Below, piece by piece: positions 27,856-38,096 of a stretch of DNA of 56,926 nt (its first letter is position 1; each line of letters opens with the position of its first letter). A program made the translations under genes and the position numbers. This stretch comes from Candidatus Agathobaculum intestinipullorum (GTDB lineage Bacteria > Bacillota > Clostridia > Oscillospirales > Butyricicoccaceae). A model generated the notes under the pieces. It was given only the letters and a program-made list of their open reading frames with translations, was not told the origin of the DNA and ran no database searches. The stretch spans positions 1 to 56,926 of the forward strand of contig DWZQ01000024.1 of NCBI GenBank assembly GCA_019117485.1, given 5' to 3'.

Positions 27856-28434
27856 TCACTCCCGGAAACGCACCGTCTGGGTTGCGGCGTCCATGCCGTC
27901 GACGATCGCCAGCGACTCCACCCGCAAGCCCTGCTCACGCAGCAGCTTGCCGCCGCACTGGAAGCCCTTTTCAATCACGATACCGATGCCCGCAATCTTG
28001 GCGTGCGCCGCCTGCACAATCTGGCACAGGCCCATGGCCGCGCAGCCGTTTGCGAGGAAATCGTCGATAATCAGCACGCTTTCTCCCGGCTGCAAAAACC
28101 GGCTGGCGACAATGACCTCATACCGGCGCTTATGGGTAAACGATTCGACCGGCGCGGACAGCATCGTGCCGTCGAGGTTGATCGACTGCGCCTTTTTGGC
28201 GAACACGACCGGCACGCCGAAATACTGCGCCGCAATTGCCGCAATGCCGATGCCCGATGCTTCGATCGTCAGGATCTTGTCCACCTGCACATCCTCAAAA
28301 CGCCGCTTGAACTCCTTGCCGATTGCGTTGAACAGTTCAATGTCCATTTGATGGTTGAGGAAATTATCCACCTTGAGGACGTTGCCCTCTTTGATCACGC
28401 CGTCTTTGCGGATTCTCTCTTTCAATAATTCCAT
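27856..28434 (-). CDS. xpt: Xanthine phosphoribosyltransferase
   Basis: Converts xanthine and PRPP to XMP for purine salvage. 192 residues. The N-terminus [13 protein letters not shown] and [12 protein letters not shown] match Xpt, and the PRPP loop is [15 protein letters not shown]. Two upstream ATGs at 28443 and 28452 are possible; alignment to the family favours 28434. Followed by the permease in one operon. Reverse-strand sequence upstream (28435-28603) has no visible guanine aptamer. Confidence 0.93.
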   Translation of the reverse strand: MELLKERIRKDGVIKEGNVLKVDNFLNHQMDIELFNAIGKEFKRRFEDVQVDKILTIEASGIGIAAIAAQYFGVPVVFAKKAQSINLDGTMLSAPVESFTHKRRYEVIVASRFLQPGESVLIIDDFLANGCAAMGLCQIVQAAHAKIAGIGIVIEKGFQCGGKLLREQGLRVESLAIVDGMDAATQTVRFRE

Positions 28435-28603
28435 GCTCGCCATTCTTCCCATTCTTCCTTATCCGTTTCATCCCAAACTATCTTGTATAAAAGGATAACA
28501 TTTTTCCGGCGCGCTGTATACCCTTTTTTCACGCCCTTTTTACAAAAAATGCGCCTGCCGGCAAAGTCCGTCAGAGGGCGGTCGGTTTCCGCAGCGATGC
28601 ACT

Positions 28604-29257
28604 TCAAGGGCGGTTGCGGATATTTTCGCGGTAAACCGCCTCAAACAGACGCATCATCAGCCCGGTATGCCCCTTTCCGCCGCGCCGCAGGTATTTCCAG
28701 CAGGACAGCGCAGTCAGCAACCCGCCAACCGTGCAGACGATGATATCGCCCATTGTATCGCCCACGCCGGTCACCGCGACCTGCTGTGGGTCGGCACCCG
28801 AAAAGGACACAAGGTATTCCCAGATCTCCCACAGCACGGCGCTCATCATGGCAAACATCCATGTGTACAGCGCGGCGTTGAACGCATCCGCCGGGTCGAG
28901 CGCATGGCCGGGCTTTTTGGCGAAGTACACGGCTGTGCCGAGCACGGCGAACAGAAAGCCGGACAGAAAATGCAATATCTTATCCCAATACGGAATCAGG
29001 TCATACGCGCCGAACAGGCTGGCAAACGGCACCGCCGCGAATACAAACCAGTCGAACACCAACTCGGCCAGCAAAACCGACCGCAACCGGCACACGCGCC
29101 ACAGCACAGGCGGCACGACCGGCAGGGCAAACGCCGCGACCGCAAGCAGCGCGTTATACGCCCCCGGCTCATGCAGCAGCCGGTAAGCCGCCGCGCCCAA
29201 TGTAAACAGGTAGTAAAAAACCAGCGTGCCGGTGCGCACGCGGCGCAGCTGTCCCAT
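28604..29257 (-). CDS. YjdF/DUF2238-like membrane protein
   Basis: 217 residues with about six membrane helices. The segment YWDKILHFLSGFLFAVLGTA with its Asp and His, and later AVLWEIWEYLVSF, resemble the YjdF/DUF2238 inner membrane family; no biochemical role is established. Start 29257 follows AAGGAGGGCAAT. It lies 10 nt after rnhA on the same strand and is probably co-transcribed with it. Confidence 0.8.
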   Translation of the reverse strand: MGQLRRVRTGTLVFYYLFTLGAAAYRLLHEPGAYNALLAVAAFALPVVPPVLWRVCRLRSVLLAELVFDWFVFAAVPFASLFGAYDLIPYWDKILHFLSGFLFAVLGTAVYFAKKPGHALDPADAFNAALYTWMFAMMSAVLWEIWEYLVSFSGADPQQVAVTGVGDTMGDIIVCTVGGLLTALSCWKYLRRGGKGHTGLMMRLFEAVYRENIRNRP

Positions 29258-29267
29258 ATTGCCCTCC

Positions 29268-29705
29268 TTATTTATACTGCTGGTACGCCGCGACCGCAAG
29301 CTCGTCGCAGCGGTTGTTGAACGGGTTGTCCGCATGGCCTTTGACCCAGTGGAACTTCACCTGATGCTTGTCCAGCAAATCGAGCAGCCGTCCCCATAAT
29401 TCCGGGTTTTTGGCCGGTTTTTTATCGCTTTTGACCCAGCCCTTGGCGCGCCAGCTTTTGGCCCAGCCCTTGGTGATGCCGTCGACGACATACTTGCTGT
29501 CCGAATACAGGTCGACCATGCACGGCTCGGTCAGCCGTTCCAGCGCAGTGATCACGCCCAGCAGCTCCATGCGGTTGTTGGTGGTCGACGGCTCGCCGCC
29601 GGACAGTTCCTTTTCGTGCGCGCCATACTGCAAAATTGCGCCCCAGCCGCCCGGCCCTGGGTTGCCCGAGCATGCGCCGTCCGTGTAAATCGTTACCTTT
29701 TTCAT
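29268..29705 (-). CDS. rnhA: Ribonuclease HI
   Basis: Cuts RNA in RNA-DNA hybrids (Okazaki primers, R-loops). 145 residues, E. coli-type. The four acidic catalytic residues are visible: [17 protein letters not shown] (Asp 9), [10 protein letters not shown] (Glu), [13 protein letters not shown] (Asp) and NNRCDELA (Asp), and HWVKGHADN holds the flexible His. The basic handle region ([20 protein letters not shown]) is present. Start 29705 follows GGAGGGCAA; an upstream extension to 29825 lacks a ribosome site and overlaps the divergent mntP promoter. Confidence 0.96.
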   Translation of the reverse strand: MKKVTIYTDGACSGNPGPGGWGAILQYGAHEKELSGGEPSTTNNRMELLGVITALERLTEPCMVDLYSDSKYVVDGITKGWAKSWRAKGWVKSDKKPAKNPELWGRLLDLLDKHQVKFHWVKGHADNPFNNRCDELAVAAYQQYK

Positions 29706-29806
29706 TTGCCCTCCTGCCTGCGCCGGTAAAACCTGTCGGCGCGGTTTTGCTGATACCCTATTATAGCACGTTTTTTCGTCGAGAAAAGCCCCACTGTGCG
29801 GCGATA

Positions 29807-29835
29807 TTGACTTTGCGCCATGCATATGGTATCAT
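29807..29835 (+). promoter_or_regulatory. Promoter of mntP
   Basis: TTGACT, 17 bp, TATCAT; start expected near 29842, right at the riboswitch 5' end. Confidence 0.8.
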
Positions 29836-29842
29836 AAGCGGT

Positions 29843-29973
29843 AATAAGGGAGTAGTCGGCGCGGGCCTGTTCCAGCCTGCGCGGCAGGGCCAACATACTG
29901 GGGAGCGGATTCCTCTGGTTCTGCATGAAATGACGAGACTTATCTGTTTTACGGCGGATAGGTCTCTTTTTTT
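29843..29973 (+). promoter_or_regulatory. yybP-ykoY (Mn2+) riboswitch with terminator
   Basis: The two conserved internal-loop strands are AAGGGAGTAGTC (29847 on) and ACTGGGGAGCGGATTC (29907 on), the signature of the Mn2+-sensing yybP-ykoY class. The expression platform is a 10-bp stem (29935-29944 with 29957-29966, one G-U) followed by seven T residues. It precedes a manganese exporter gene. Mn2+ binding should prevent termination and raise mntP expression. Confidence 0.9.
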
Positions 29974-30013
29974 GTGCCTGTCCGGCGCTGCCAACGACAA
30001 GGAGGACAAGAAA

Positions 30014-30577
30014 ATGGGTATTCTGGAGCTGTTTATCATCGGCGTTGGGCTGTCGATGGACGCGTTTGCGGTTTCGATCTGCAAGGGGCTGTCGGTGCGC
30101 ACGCTGCGCCCGCGCCACGCGCTGATCACCGGTGCGTATTTCGGCGGGTTTCAGGCGCTGATGCCGCTTTTGGGCTTTGTGCTGGGTGTGCGTTTTCAGT
30201 CGCTGATCACCAGCGTCGACCACTGGATCGCGTTCGTGCTGCTCGCGCTGATCGGCGGCAATATGGTGCGCGAATCGCGCGAAACCGACGGGGAGAACCT
30301 GAGCGACTCGTTCTCGTTTACCACCATGCTGCCGCTGGCGGTCGCAACCAGCATCGACGCGCTGGCCATCGGCGTGACCTTTGCGTTTTTGCAGGTGGAC
30401 ATCATCCCCGCCGTCTGCCTGATCGGCGTGACGACCTTTGTGCTGTCCTGCGTGGGCGTCAAGGTGGGCAACGTATTCGGCGCGAAGTACAAGGCGCGCG
30501 CCGAACTGTTCGGCGGTGTGGTGCTCATGCTGATGGGGCTGAAAATCCTGCTTGAGCACCTCGGCATACTGGGATAA
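30014..30577 (+). CDS. mntP: Manganese efflux pump MntP
   Basis: 187 residues, six membrane helices. The family signatures are [15 protein letters not shown] (about 12-26) and the repeat [17 protein letters not shown], each with a membrane Asp. Exports Mn2+ from the cytoplasm. ATG 30014 follows AAGGAGGACAAGAAA. The Mn2+ riboswitch directly upstream gives feedback control, the same arrangement as in E. coli and many Firmicutes. Confidence 0.96.
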   Translation: MGILELFIIGVGLSMDAFAVSICKGLSVRTLRPRHALITGAYFGGFQALMPLLGFVLGVRFQSLITSVDHWIAFVLLALIGGNMVRESRETDGENLSDSFSFTTMLPLAVATSIDALAIGVTFAFLQVDIIPAVCLIGVTTFVLSCVGVKVGNVFGAKYKARAELFGGVVLMLMGLKILLEHLGILG

Positions 30578-30682
30578 AGCTACCCCACATATTACGGTTA
30601 TGTTACACTTTCGGGCAAAACGCCACTGGATATGGTATGATAGGCTGAATTTTGTATCATCTCTCACAGGAGGACCCGAAAG

Positions 30683-31273
30683 ATGACATTCAAGCAAGTG
30701 CTTTCGTATTTCCTGACCGGCGCGGCCGTGCTGTCCGTAACGACCACGGCGCTGGCCGCAGACGTCCCCGCAGACGTACGTGCGTCGGTCTGGTACCACC
30801 CGGCGGTGGAATATGTGCTCGAAAACGGTTTGATGGACACGGCAAGTCAAGGCGCATTCGCGCCGGACGACCCAGTCACCCGGCGGCAGGCAGCCGACGC
30901 GATCTGCCGCGGCGCCAAACGGCGGGGGCAGGGACAGGCCCTGCCGGTAACCGACGCGGCGCAGGCGGTCCGTTTGCTGCCCGGCGCGGCCGACGGTGCG
31001 GTCACGCGCGAGGAACTGGCTGTTCTGCTTGCATGGTATGACCGGCTGCTGCGCAGCGGCGAAACCGCGCCCGTCGGCAGGTGGGACGACGCCGATAAAG
31101 AACTGCGGTCGTTCACCGACTACGACGCGGTGAGCGCATGGGCGCGGGACAGCATCACCCTTTGTCTGGCGGACGACCTGTTGCATGGCAACGTGGACGG
31201 CTCATTCGGCCCGCAGGAACCTGTCACCCGTGCGGAACTGGCGCAGGTCCTGTACAATGTTGCACATAGATAA
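30683..31273 (+). CDS. Secreted S-layer homology (SLH) domain protein
   Basis: 196 residues. A signal peptide (about 1-26, ending TTTALAA) precedes three SLH-like blocks: about 36-80 (WYHPAVEYVLENGLMDTASQ, then DDPVTRRQAADAI), a short degenerate middle one, and about 145-196 (FTDYDAVSAWARDSITLCLA, then PQEPVTRAELAQVLYNV). SLH blocks bind secondary wall polymers, so the protein probably sits on the cell wall; no other domain is present. ATG 30683 follows CAGGAGGACCCGAAAG. A very strong terminator follows. Confidence 0.9.
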   Translation: MTFKQVLSYFLTGAAVLSVTTTALAADVPADVRASVWYHPAVEYVLENGLMDTASQGAFAPDDPVTRRQAADAICRGAKRRGQGQALPVTDAAQAVRLLPGAADGAVTREELAVLLAWYDRLLRSGETAPVGRWDDADKELRSFTDYDAVSAWARDSITLCLADDLLHGNVDGSFGPQEPVTRAELAQVLYNVAHR

Positions 31274-31275
31274 GC

Positions 31276-31322
31276 AAAACCGGCCGGGGTGTCTCACAGC
31301 GACACCCCGGCCGGTTTTTTTG
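31276..31322. terminator. Strong bidirectional terminator
   Basis: An 18-bp perfect stem (31276-31293 with 31301-31318) followed by TTTT, between convergent genes. Confidence 0.93.
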
Positions 31323-31333
31323 CTGTTTTCTAT

Positions 31334-32410
31334 TTACAAAATCGAAAATTCGACGTCCTCAAGCGAAAACCCATCCTCAAGAATCATCGGCGCGCGCAGA
31401 TTGTTATCCGCGAGCGTGTCGGGCAGGTGGGCAAGGCTCAGATGCAGCTCGCTGCCGCCGCCCTCACGCGGCGAGAGCAGCAGGCTGCCGCCGTGCAGCT
31501 GCGCGATATGCTGGACAAGCGGCAGGCCGAAGCCCGGCGTCACGCCCTGCCGGACCAGCGCCATATAATCTTCCAGCGGGCTGAGCCGCTGCCAGCCATG
31601 CAGCAACGCGTCGAACAGCGCCGGGTCAAGCCCCGGCCCACGGTCGGCTACCGTGATGGTATAGAACGCGCCGTCGTCCGTCAACGTGACCGATATTTCA
31701 CCGGACGCGTGTGTCGCGCGCAGCGCATTGGTCAGCAGGTTATATAGCGCGGTGCGCACCAGATTCGGCTCGACGAGCGCTTCACACAGCGCCGGCGCCT
31801 GCACCGACACCGTGGCGTTCCCGGACGGCAGGCGGCGCACCGCCTCATCCGCCGCGCCGCGGCACAGTTCGGTCAGATCGCAATAGCGCAGCCGCAGCTG
31901 TTCGGTCAGCGGCGGGTCGTGCAGGAAATCCGAGTGGGTCAGCAGACGGTGCAGGCGCAGGCAATCCCGGCGCAGCTGCGCGGCAAGCGCCGGGTCGTCG
32001 ACCTGCGCGGCCCCGGCCATCAACGCACCCAGATATTGTGTGCTCCGCGCATGCAGCACGCGCAGCGTGCCGTCGTAGGCGGCGCGGTCATCGCGCACAA
32101 AGGCCAGCAGCGCACCCTCGCGGTGCGGAATCAGCTCGAGACGGTACCAGACACCGTCTAACTCCTCGCAGACCGTGCGCGACGTGCGTTCACTGATGCA
32201 GGCGCGCAGCGCCGCGGCCGCCTGCGCGCTGAGCAGCTGGTCGATGCGCTCAAGCGGATGCAGGCCGGTCAGCCGCGCGGCGGCTTCATTGCCGTTTTCG
32301 ATATGCAGCGTGGAAGAAACCTGCACAACCGCCGCGTCGCGCAGGCCGGTGCGGGCAAGCAGCTCGCGCAGGGCGTCCCCGTCGAGCTGGGAAAAAAAGC
32401 GGTCCGACAT
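31334..32410 (-). CDS. Histidine-kinase-like protein with PAS-like and HATPase domains
   Basis: 358 residues, soluble. The N-terminal 120 look like a PAS domain. A helical stretch (about 125-175; LRVLHARSTQYLGALMAGAA) replaces HisKA. The HATPase_c domain has the N box NLLTNALRAT, G1 DRGPGLD and G2 PGFGLPLVQHIAQLHGG. The usual H-E/D phospho-acceptor motif is not evident: His in LHARS is a poor match. No response regulator is adjacent. Start 32410 follows GGAGGATAAAG. It may be an orphan kinase, or a regulator using ATP binding only. Confidence 0.78.
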   Translation of the reverse strand: MSDRFFSQLDGDALRELLARTGLRDAAVVQVSSTLHIENGNEAAARLTGLHPLERIDQLLSAQAAAALRACISERTSRTVCEELDGVWYRLELIPHREGALLAFVRDDRAAYDGTLRVLHARSTQYLGALMAGAAQVDDPALAAQLRRDCLRLHRLLTHSDFLHDPPLTEQLRLRYCDLTELCRGAADEAVRRLPSGNATVSVQAPALCEALVEPNLVRTALYNLLTNALRATHASGEISVTLTDDGAFYTITVADRGPGLDPALFDALLHGWQRLSPLEDYMALVRQGVTPGFGLPLVQHIAQLHGGSLLLSPREGGGSELHLSLAHLPDTLADNNLRAPMILEDGFSLEDVEFSIL

Positions 32411-32585
32411 CTTTATCCTCCGAATTGGATGTTGATTTCTCTTTTCGCGGCAAGCAGGCCGCAATGCGGCTGGAATACTATATTTTGTGGGATATGCTTA
32501 TTATACCACCACCCTCCAAGGCATTGCAAAGAAATATGTACAAAAAACCAAAGTGCTATGACAAAAAATTCACAAAATTTACACC

Positions 32586-32615
32586 TTGCGGTCAGCGCCC
32601 TGTATAGTGTATAAT
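32586..32615 (+). promoter_or_regulatory. Promoter of gapA
   Basis: TTGCGG, 18 bp, TATAAT, about 50 nt before the ATG. Confidence 0.75.
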
Positions 32616-32664
32616 AAAACCATCGACAGAGACTCATGAAAAAATTTTTAGGAGGACACTGTAA

Positions 32665-33693
<1,029 letters not shown>

Positions 33694-33714
33694 GTTGTCC
33701 CCAAACTGAAAACG

Positions 33715-33748
33715 AAAGCACCCTTTCCATCGGAAAGGGTGCTTTTTT
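33715..33748 (+). terminator. Terminator after gapA
   Basis: A 12-bp stem AGCACCCTTTCC/GGAAAGGGTGCT followed by six T residues. Confidence 0.92.
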
Positions 33749-33788
33749 GTTTTCCAAAAAAAATTCTGCACCGAAAACCATATAGGCG

Positions 33789-33840
33789 CGGCCGGGCTGG
33801 CCGCATACCTGCTGACGCAGGTGCTGTGACCGCCCGGCCG
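33789..33840 (-). terminator. Nested hairpin downstream of pfkA
   Basis: CGGCCGGG/CCCGGCCG arms (33789-33796 with 33833-33840) enclose ACCTGC/GCAGGT. There is little T-tract, so it may be a 3'-end structure rather than a classic terminator. Confidence 0.45.
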
Positions 33841-33855
33841 ATTTGACCCCTTATT

Positions 33856-34932
33856 TTAGTCGCCCATCGACAGGCCGAGGGCGCGCGCCGCGCGCACGAC
33901 TTCGCCGTCGGGCGGCACGGTTTTGAGTTTGCCCGCTACATCCTTGAGCGGTACCGGCACGATGCAGTCGTTCTGCACCGCGACCATATAGCCATACTTC
34001 TTCTCGCGGATCAGCTGCGCCGCAGCAACGCCAAGGCGGCTGGTCAGCAGACGGTCGGCAGGGCAGGGCGCGCCGCCGCGCTGGTAATGGCCCGGAATGG
34101 TGACGCGGATCTCCTGTCCGGTCAGCTCCTTCAGCTCGTCCGCAATGCGGTAGGAGATGGACGGATAGGGCATGTTTTCGCGCGCGGCCTTGAATTCCTT
34201 CTTGCTCATCTTGGCCTCTTCCTGACTGATCGCGCCTTCCGCGACCGCAAGGATGGAAAACCGCTTGCCGTTCTGCTCGCGCTTCTGGATGGCTTTGGCG
34301 ATGGCCTTGGCCGAGTACGGGATTTCGGGGATGACAATGATGTCCGCGCCGGACGCAATGCCCGCGTACAGCGTCAGCCAACCGGCCTTGTGCCCCATCA
34401 CCTCAACGATAAACACGCGCGAATGGGAGAATGCGGTCGAGTGGATGGAGTCGATGACCGTTGCGGCAATGTCGATCGCGGACTGGAAGCCGAAGGTCAC
34501 TTCCGTGCCCCACAGATCATTGTCGATCGTCTTGGGCAGGGTCACGACGTTGACGCCGTTTTCGCTCAAGAGGTTCGCGGTCTTGTGCGTGCCGTTGCCG
34601 CCGAGGATGACAAGGCAGTCAAAGCCTTCCTCATTGACCGTTTTGAGCATCTTCTCGAGCTTGGTTTCCTCGCTGTCCTCAGCCGCCTTTTTCATCTCTT
34701 TGAACGGCTGGCGCGAAGTGCCGAGGATGGTGCCGCCCAGCGTCAGGATATCCGAAAAATCCTTGGGGCTCATCACATGGTAATCGCCCTCGATCAGGCC
34801 ACGGTAGCCGTCCCGGATGCCGTAGATGGTCACCTTGCTGCCCAGTTCGTTATACAACGTTTTGGCTACGCCGCGCAGTGCGGAGTTCAGGCCCTGGCAG
34901 TCGCCGCCGCTCGTCAGCATACCGATTTTCAT
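33856..34932 (-). CDS. pfkA: 6-phosphofructokinase
   Basis: 358 residues. Phosphorylates fructose 6-phosphate in glycolysis. N-terminal MLTSGGDCQGLN, catalytic PKTIDND, effector/substrate segment VEVMGHKAGWLTLYAG, and IPGHYQRGGAPCPADR are all present. The nucleotide loop reads ILGGNGTHKT: Gly at the second selectivity position as in ATP enzymes, but Asn where Asp is usual, and Lys in PKTIDND as in PPi-type and group III enzymes. The phosphoryl donor is therefore uncertain; I lean to ATP. Start 34932 has AGGAGGTCGAGATA. Single gene, divergent from pflB. Confidence 0.9.
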   Translation of the reverse strand: MKIGMLTSGGDCQGLNSALRGVAKTLYNELGSKVTIYGIRDGYRGLIEGDYHVMSPKDFSDILTLGGTILGTSRQPFKEMKKAAEDSEETKLEKMLKTVNEEGFDCLVILGGNGTHKTANLLSENGVNVVTLPKTIDNDLWGTEVTFGFQSAIDIAATVIDSIHSTAFSHSRVFIVEVMGHKAGWLTLYAGIASGADIIVIPEIPYSAKAIAKAIQKREQNGKRFSILAVAEGAISQEEAKMSKKEFKAARENMPYPSISYRIADELKELTGQEIRVTIPGHYQRGGAPCPADRLLTSRLGVAAAQLIREKKYGYMVAVQNDCIVPVPLKDVAGKLKTVPPDGEVVRAARALGLSMGD

Positions 34933-35095
34933 TATCTCGACCTCCTTGATCTTGATTTACCCTTATCATACCTCTTTTTTCCTGCCTTGTGAAGTAGTTT
35001 TCCATGGATTTTACGCAACGGGCAAAAATACCTGTTTTGCACATTCTTTTCAGGGGCGTGCGCAGGAAATGTCAAAACTTTGTGTGTTTCAGCAC

Positions 35096-35124
35096 TTGCA
35101 TGCAGCGCACAGGTATGGTATTCT
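35096..35124 (+). promoter_or_regulatory. Promoter of pflB
   Basis: TTGCAT, 17 bp, TATTCT. Start near 35131, ten bases before the ZTP aptamer. Confidence 0.75.
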
Positions 35125-35139
35125 TAAAACATCAAAAGA

Positions 35140-35260
35140 ATAACGATCCCCTGCGACTGACGGGACAAGGTGGAACGCAAACCACCGGGGAACAGGGGAT
35201 TTTACCAAAATGCCGTCCGTCTGGGCAGTGTCGCAGGAATACGCGATGCTGCCCTTTTTT
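35140..35260 (+). promoter_or_regulatory. ZTP (pfl motif) riboswitch with terminator
   Basis: Conserved blocks in order: CGACTGACGGGACAAGGTGG, AACCACCGGGGA, and CCGTCCGTCTGGGCAG. The P1 helix pairs 35145-35153 with 35193-35201. The last block also forms the 5' arm of a terminator (GGGCAG 35223-35228 with CTGCCC 35249-35254) followed by six T residues. ZTP/ZMP, alarmones of low one-carbon folate, should favour antitermination and so increase formate production by pflB. Confidence 0.92.
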
Positions 35261-35317
35261 GATAGGCGGACGTATCCTTGCGGCATGGGATACATCAATG
35301 AGAAAAGGGGAATACCT

Positions 35318-37546
35318 ATGAACGCATGGAAAGGCTTTACAGGCGGCGTATGGCAGGATGAGATCAACGTCCGCGACTTTATCCAGAAAAACTACAAGCC
35401 CTATGAGGGCGACGGGACGTTCCTCGCGCCCGCAACCGCCCGCACCAAGGCCATGCGCGAAAAATTTGACGCGCTGCTGGCCGAGGAGCGCGAAAAGGGC
35501 GGCGTGCGCAACGTCGACACCGAGACGGTTATCACAATCACAGCGTTCGGCGCGGGCTACCTTGACAAGGAAAACGAGGTGATCGTCGGCCTGCAAACCG
35601 ACGAACCGCTCAAGCGCGCGTGCAACCCGTTCGGCGGCATGCGCATGGTGCGCGAAGCCTGCAAGGCCTACGGCTATGAGGTTTCCCCCAAGATCGAACA
35701 GCAATTCAAGTACCACAAGACGCATAACGACGGGGTATTCTCGGCCTACACCAAGGATGTGCGCGAAGCGCGTCACGTTGGCCTGCTGACCGGCCTGCCG
35801 GACGCCTACGGCCGTGGCCGTATCATTGGCGACTACCGCCGCGTCGCGCTCTACGGTATCGACCGCCTGATTGCGGAAAAACAGCGTGACAAGGACGCGC
35901 TGGGCGATGTGCCGACGACCGAGCAGGAGATCCGCACGGCAGAGGAGCTTTCCGACCAGATCCTCGCGCTGCGCGATATGCTCAAAATGGCCGCGGATTA
36001 CGGCTTTGATATTTCCCGCCCGGCGGAGAACGCCAAAGAAGCCGTGCAGTGGCTGTACTTCGGCTACCTTGCAGGCATCCGTGAGCAGAACGGCGCGGCG
36101 ATGAGCCTTGGCCGCACCTCCACCTTCCTTGACATCTATTTCGAGCGCGACCTTGCCGCGGGCTTACTGACCGAATCCGAAGCGCAGGAGATCATGGACG
36201 ATTTCGTGCTGCACCTGCGCATGGCGCGCCATCTGCGCACGCCGGAATATAACGAACTGTTCGGCGGCGACCCGATGTGGATTACGGAAGCGGTCGGCGG
36301 TATGGGCGAGGATGGCCGTCCGCTGGTGACGAAAAACAGCTTCCGCATGCTGCACACGCTATATAACTTAAACCCCGCGGCCGAGCCGAACCTGACCGTG
36401 CTGTGGAGCGAAAACCTGCCGGAAAACTGGAAGCGTTTCATCGCCAAGGTATCGATCGACACGGATGCCCTCCAGTACGAGAACGACGACGTGATGCGCG
36501 CGCACTTCGGGGACGATTACGCCATCGCCTGCTGTGTTTCCGCCATGCGGGTTGGCAAGGATATGCAGTTCTTCGGTGCGCGCGCCAACATCGCAAAGCT
36601 GATGCTCATGGCGATCAACGGCGGCCGCGACGAGAACAAATTCGAGCAGGTCGGCCCGGAAATGCCGGTCATGCAGGGCGACACGCTCGATTACGACGAG
36701 GTCTGCCGCCGCATGGACTTCTATCGTCCGTGGCTGGCCAAGACCTATGTTTCCGCGATGAACACCATCCACTATATGCACGACAAATACGCCTACGAGA
36801 AGAGCCAGATGGCCCTGCACGACACCGACGTGCGCCGCCTGATGGCGTTCGGCATCGCGGGCATGAGTTGCATGGCGGACTCGCTCTCCGCGATCAAGTA
36901 CGCCAAGGTGCACCCCATCCGCAACCCGGAGAACGGCATCATTGTTGATTTCGAAATCGAGGGCGACTTCCCGAAGTTCGGCAATGACGACGACCGTGTG
37001 GACAGCATCGCCTGCGAGCAGGTGGAGAAGTTCTATCAGGCGCTGACCCAGTTCCCGCTCTACCGCGGCGCAATCCATACCCTGTCTATCCTGACGATCA
37101 CCTCGAACGTTATGTACGGCAAAAAGACCGGCAACACGCCGGACGGACGTCGGCACGGTGAACCGCTCGCACCGGGTGCCAACCCGATGTCGGGACGTGA
37201 CAAGTCGGGCGCGCTGGCCTCGCTCAACTCGGTCGCCAAGCTCAGCTATGACTACTGCCGCGACGGCATTTCGAACACCTTCTCAATCACACCGGGCGCG
37301 CTCGGCAAGAGCGACGAGGAACGCGTCGACAACCTTGTCGCCATTATGGGCGGCTACTTTGCACAGAACGCGCACCACCTGAATGTCAATGTGATGAACC
37401 GCGAAACGCTGCTTGCCGCCTACGAGCACCCCGAACAGTACCCCAACCTGACCATCCGTGTATCGGGCTACGCGGTCAATTTCTATAAGCTCAGCCGTGA
37501 GCAGCAGCGCGAGGTTATTTCGCGCACGTTCCACGAGGCGATTTAA
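35318..37546 (+). CDS. pflB: Formate C-acetyltransferase (pyruvate formate-lyase)
   Basis: 742 residues. Cleaves pyruvate plus CoA to acetyl-CoA and formate by a glycyl radical mechanism, the main anaerobic route from pyruvate and a source of one-carbon units. The active-site Cys pair is in [11 protein letters not shown] (about 404-405). The glycyl radical site near the C-terminus is RVSGYAVNF (Gly about 715). Length and order match the family. Start 35318 (MNAWKGF) after AAAAGGGGAATACCT; the upstream in-frame extension from 35210 is riboswitch sequence. pflA, encoding the activase, follows after 611 nt. Confidence 0.97.
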   Translation: MNAWKGFTGGVWQDEINVRDFIQKNYKPYEGDGTFLAPATARTKAMREKFDALLAEEREKGGVRNVDTETVITITAFGAGYLDKENEVIVGLQTDEPLKRACNPFGGMRMVREACKAYGYEVSPKIEQQFKYHKTHNDGVFSAYTKDVREARHVGLLTGLPDAYGRGRIIGDYRRVALYGIDRLIAEKQRDKDALGDVPTTEQEIRTAEELSDQILALRDMLKMAADYGFDISRPAENAKEAVQWLYFGYLAGIREQNGAAMSLGRTSTFLDIYFERDLAAGLLTESEAQEIMDDFVLHLRMARHLRTPEYNELFGGDPMWITEAVGGMGEDGRPLVTKNSFRMLHTLYNLNPAAEPNLTVLWSENLPENWKRFIAKVSIDTDALQYENDDVMRAHFGDDYAIACCVSAMRVGKDMQFFGARANIAKLMLMAINGGRDENKFEQVGPEMPVMQGDTLDYDEVCRRMDFYRPWLAKTYVSAMNTIHYMHDKYAYEKSQMALHDTDVRRLMAFGIAGMSCMADSLSAIKYAKVHPIRNPENGIIVDFEIEGDFPKFGNDDDRVDSIACEQVEKFYQALTQFPLYRGAIHTLSILTITSNVMYGKKTGNTPDGRRHGEPLAPGANPMSGRDKSGALASLNSVAKLSYDYCRDGISNTFSITPGALGKSDEERVDNLVAIMGGYFAQNAHHLNVNVMNRETLLAAYEHPEQYPNLTIRVSGYAVNFYKLSREQQREVISRTFHEAI

Positions 37547-37569
37547 GCCGTATCTGTGGTTGTGCAGCA

Positions 37570-37669
37570 GCAGGGGAGTTCGCCGCCTGCGCGGGCGGCG
37601 GGAGACGTGCGGCTGCGCGCCGCAGGCGCACAAGAGGGGACGCTTCGCCCCCTCTTGTGAATCACCCCC
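37570..37669 (+). repeat. Inverted-repeat arm A in the pflB-pflA spacer
   Basis: About 100 bp that recurs in reverse complement at 38018-38096. Shared parts are GCAGGGG, CGCCTGCGCGG, the hairpin CAAGAGGGG/CCCCTCTTG (37631-37639 with 37649-37657) and the end TTGTGAATCACCCC. Confidence 0.75.
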
Positions 37670-37698
37670 GCCAAGTGACGTGACCGGCTGCCCGCGAC

Positions 37699-37743
37699 CG
37701 CATCCAAATTTTCTCCACATGCTGTGGAAAAATTTGCGATGCG
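37699..37743. repeat. Long hairpin in the spacer
   Basis: CGCATC pairs with GATGCG, then AAATTTT and CCACA pair with TGTGG and AAATTT around a TGC loop: about 20 pairs with one or two bulges. Confidence 0.75.
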
Positions 37744-38017
37744 ACAACGTCGCGTCTGTTGCCTTTTGCGCCGGGGCTGGGAGGCGGGGGCGCCCGGCTG
37801 TAACCGTGTGCAGGCTGTCCGGTTTCGCGCAACGATTTTTCCGGATGCCTTTGCGCTGCTGCACCCTCCCCAGATAGGATGCACCAGCCTGTCTGGGGGT
37901 AAGAGGCAAAACCGTCTGCGCGGAACTCCCTCCGCTTCGGCCCCTCGTATTTCTTTCGGTCTCTATGGGAAATAGGGGCGCAAAGCGCCCCGTGCGCCGT
38001 CTGATGAGCGAGGGAAA

Positions 38018-38096
38018 GGGGATGATTGACAAGAGGGGGAAAACCGCAGGTTGTCCCCCTCTTGTCCGCCCGCCGCGCAGGCGACGTTCCCCCTGC
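38018..38096 (-). repeat. Inverted-repeat arm B in the pflB-pflA spacer
   Basis: Reverse-complement relative of 37570-37669 lacking its central GC-rich insert. It carries the 12-bp hairpin GACAAGAGGGGG/CCCCCTCTTGTC (38028-38039 with 38055-38066). Confidence 0.75.

Noticed and set aside
28435-28603. Guanine/xanthine riboswitch upstream of xpt
   Set aside because: The conserved purine aptamer blocks are not present on the reverse strand.
33755-33829. Short frame ending GLAAYLLTQVL before pfkA
   Set aside because: No start or ribosome site; the sequence is explained by the nested hairpin at 33789-33840.
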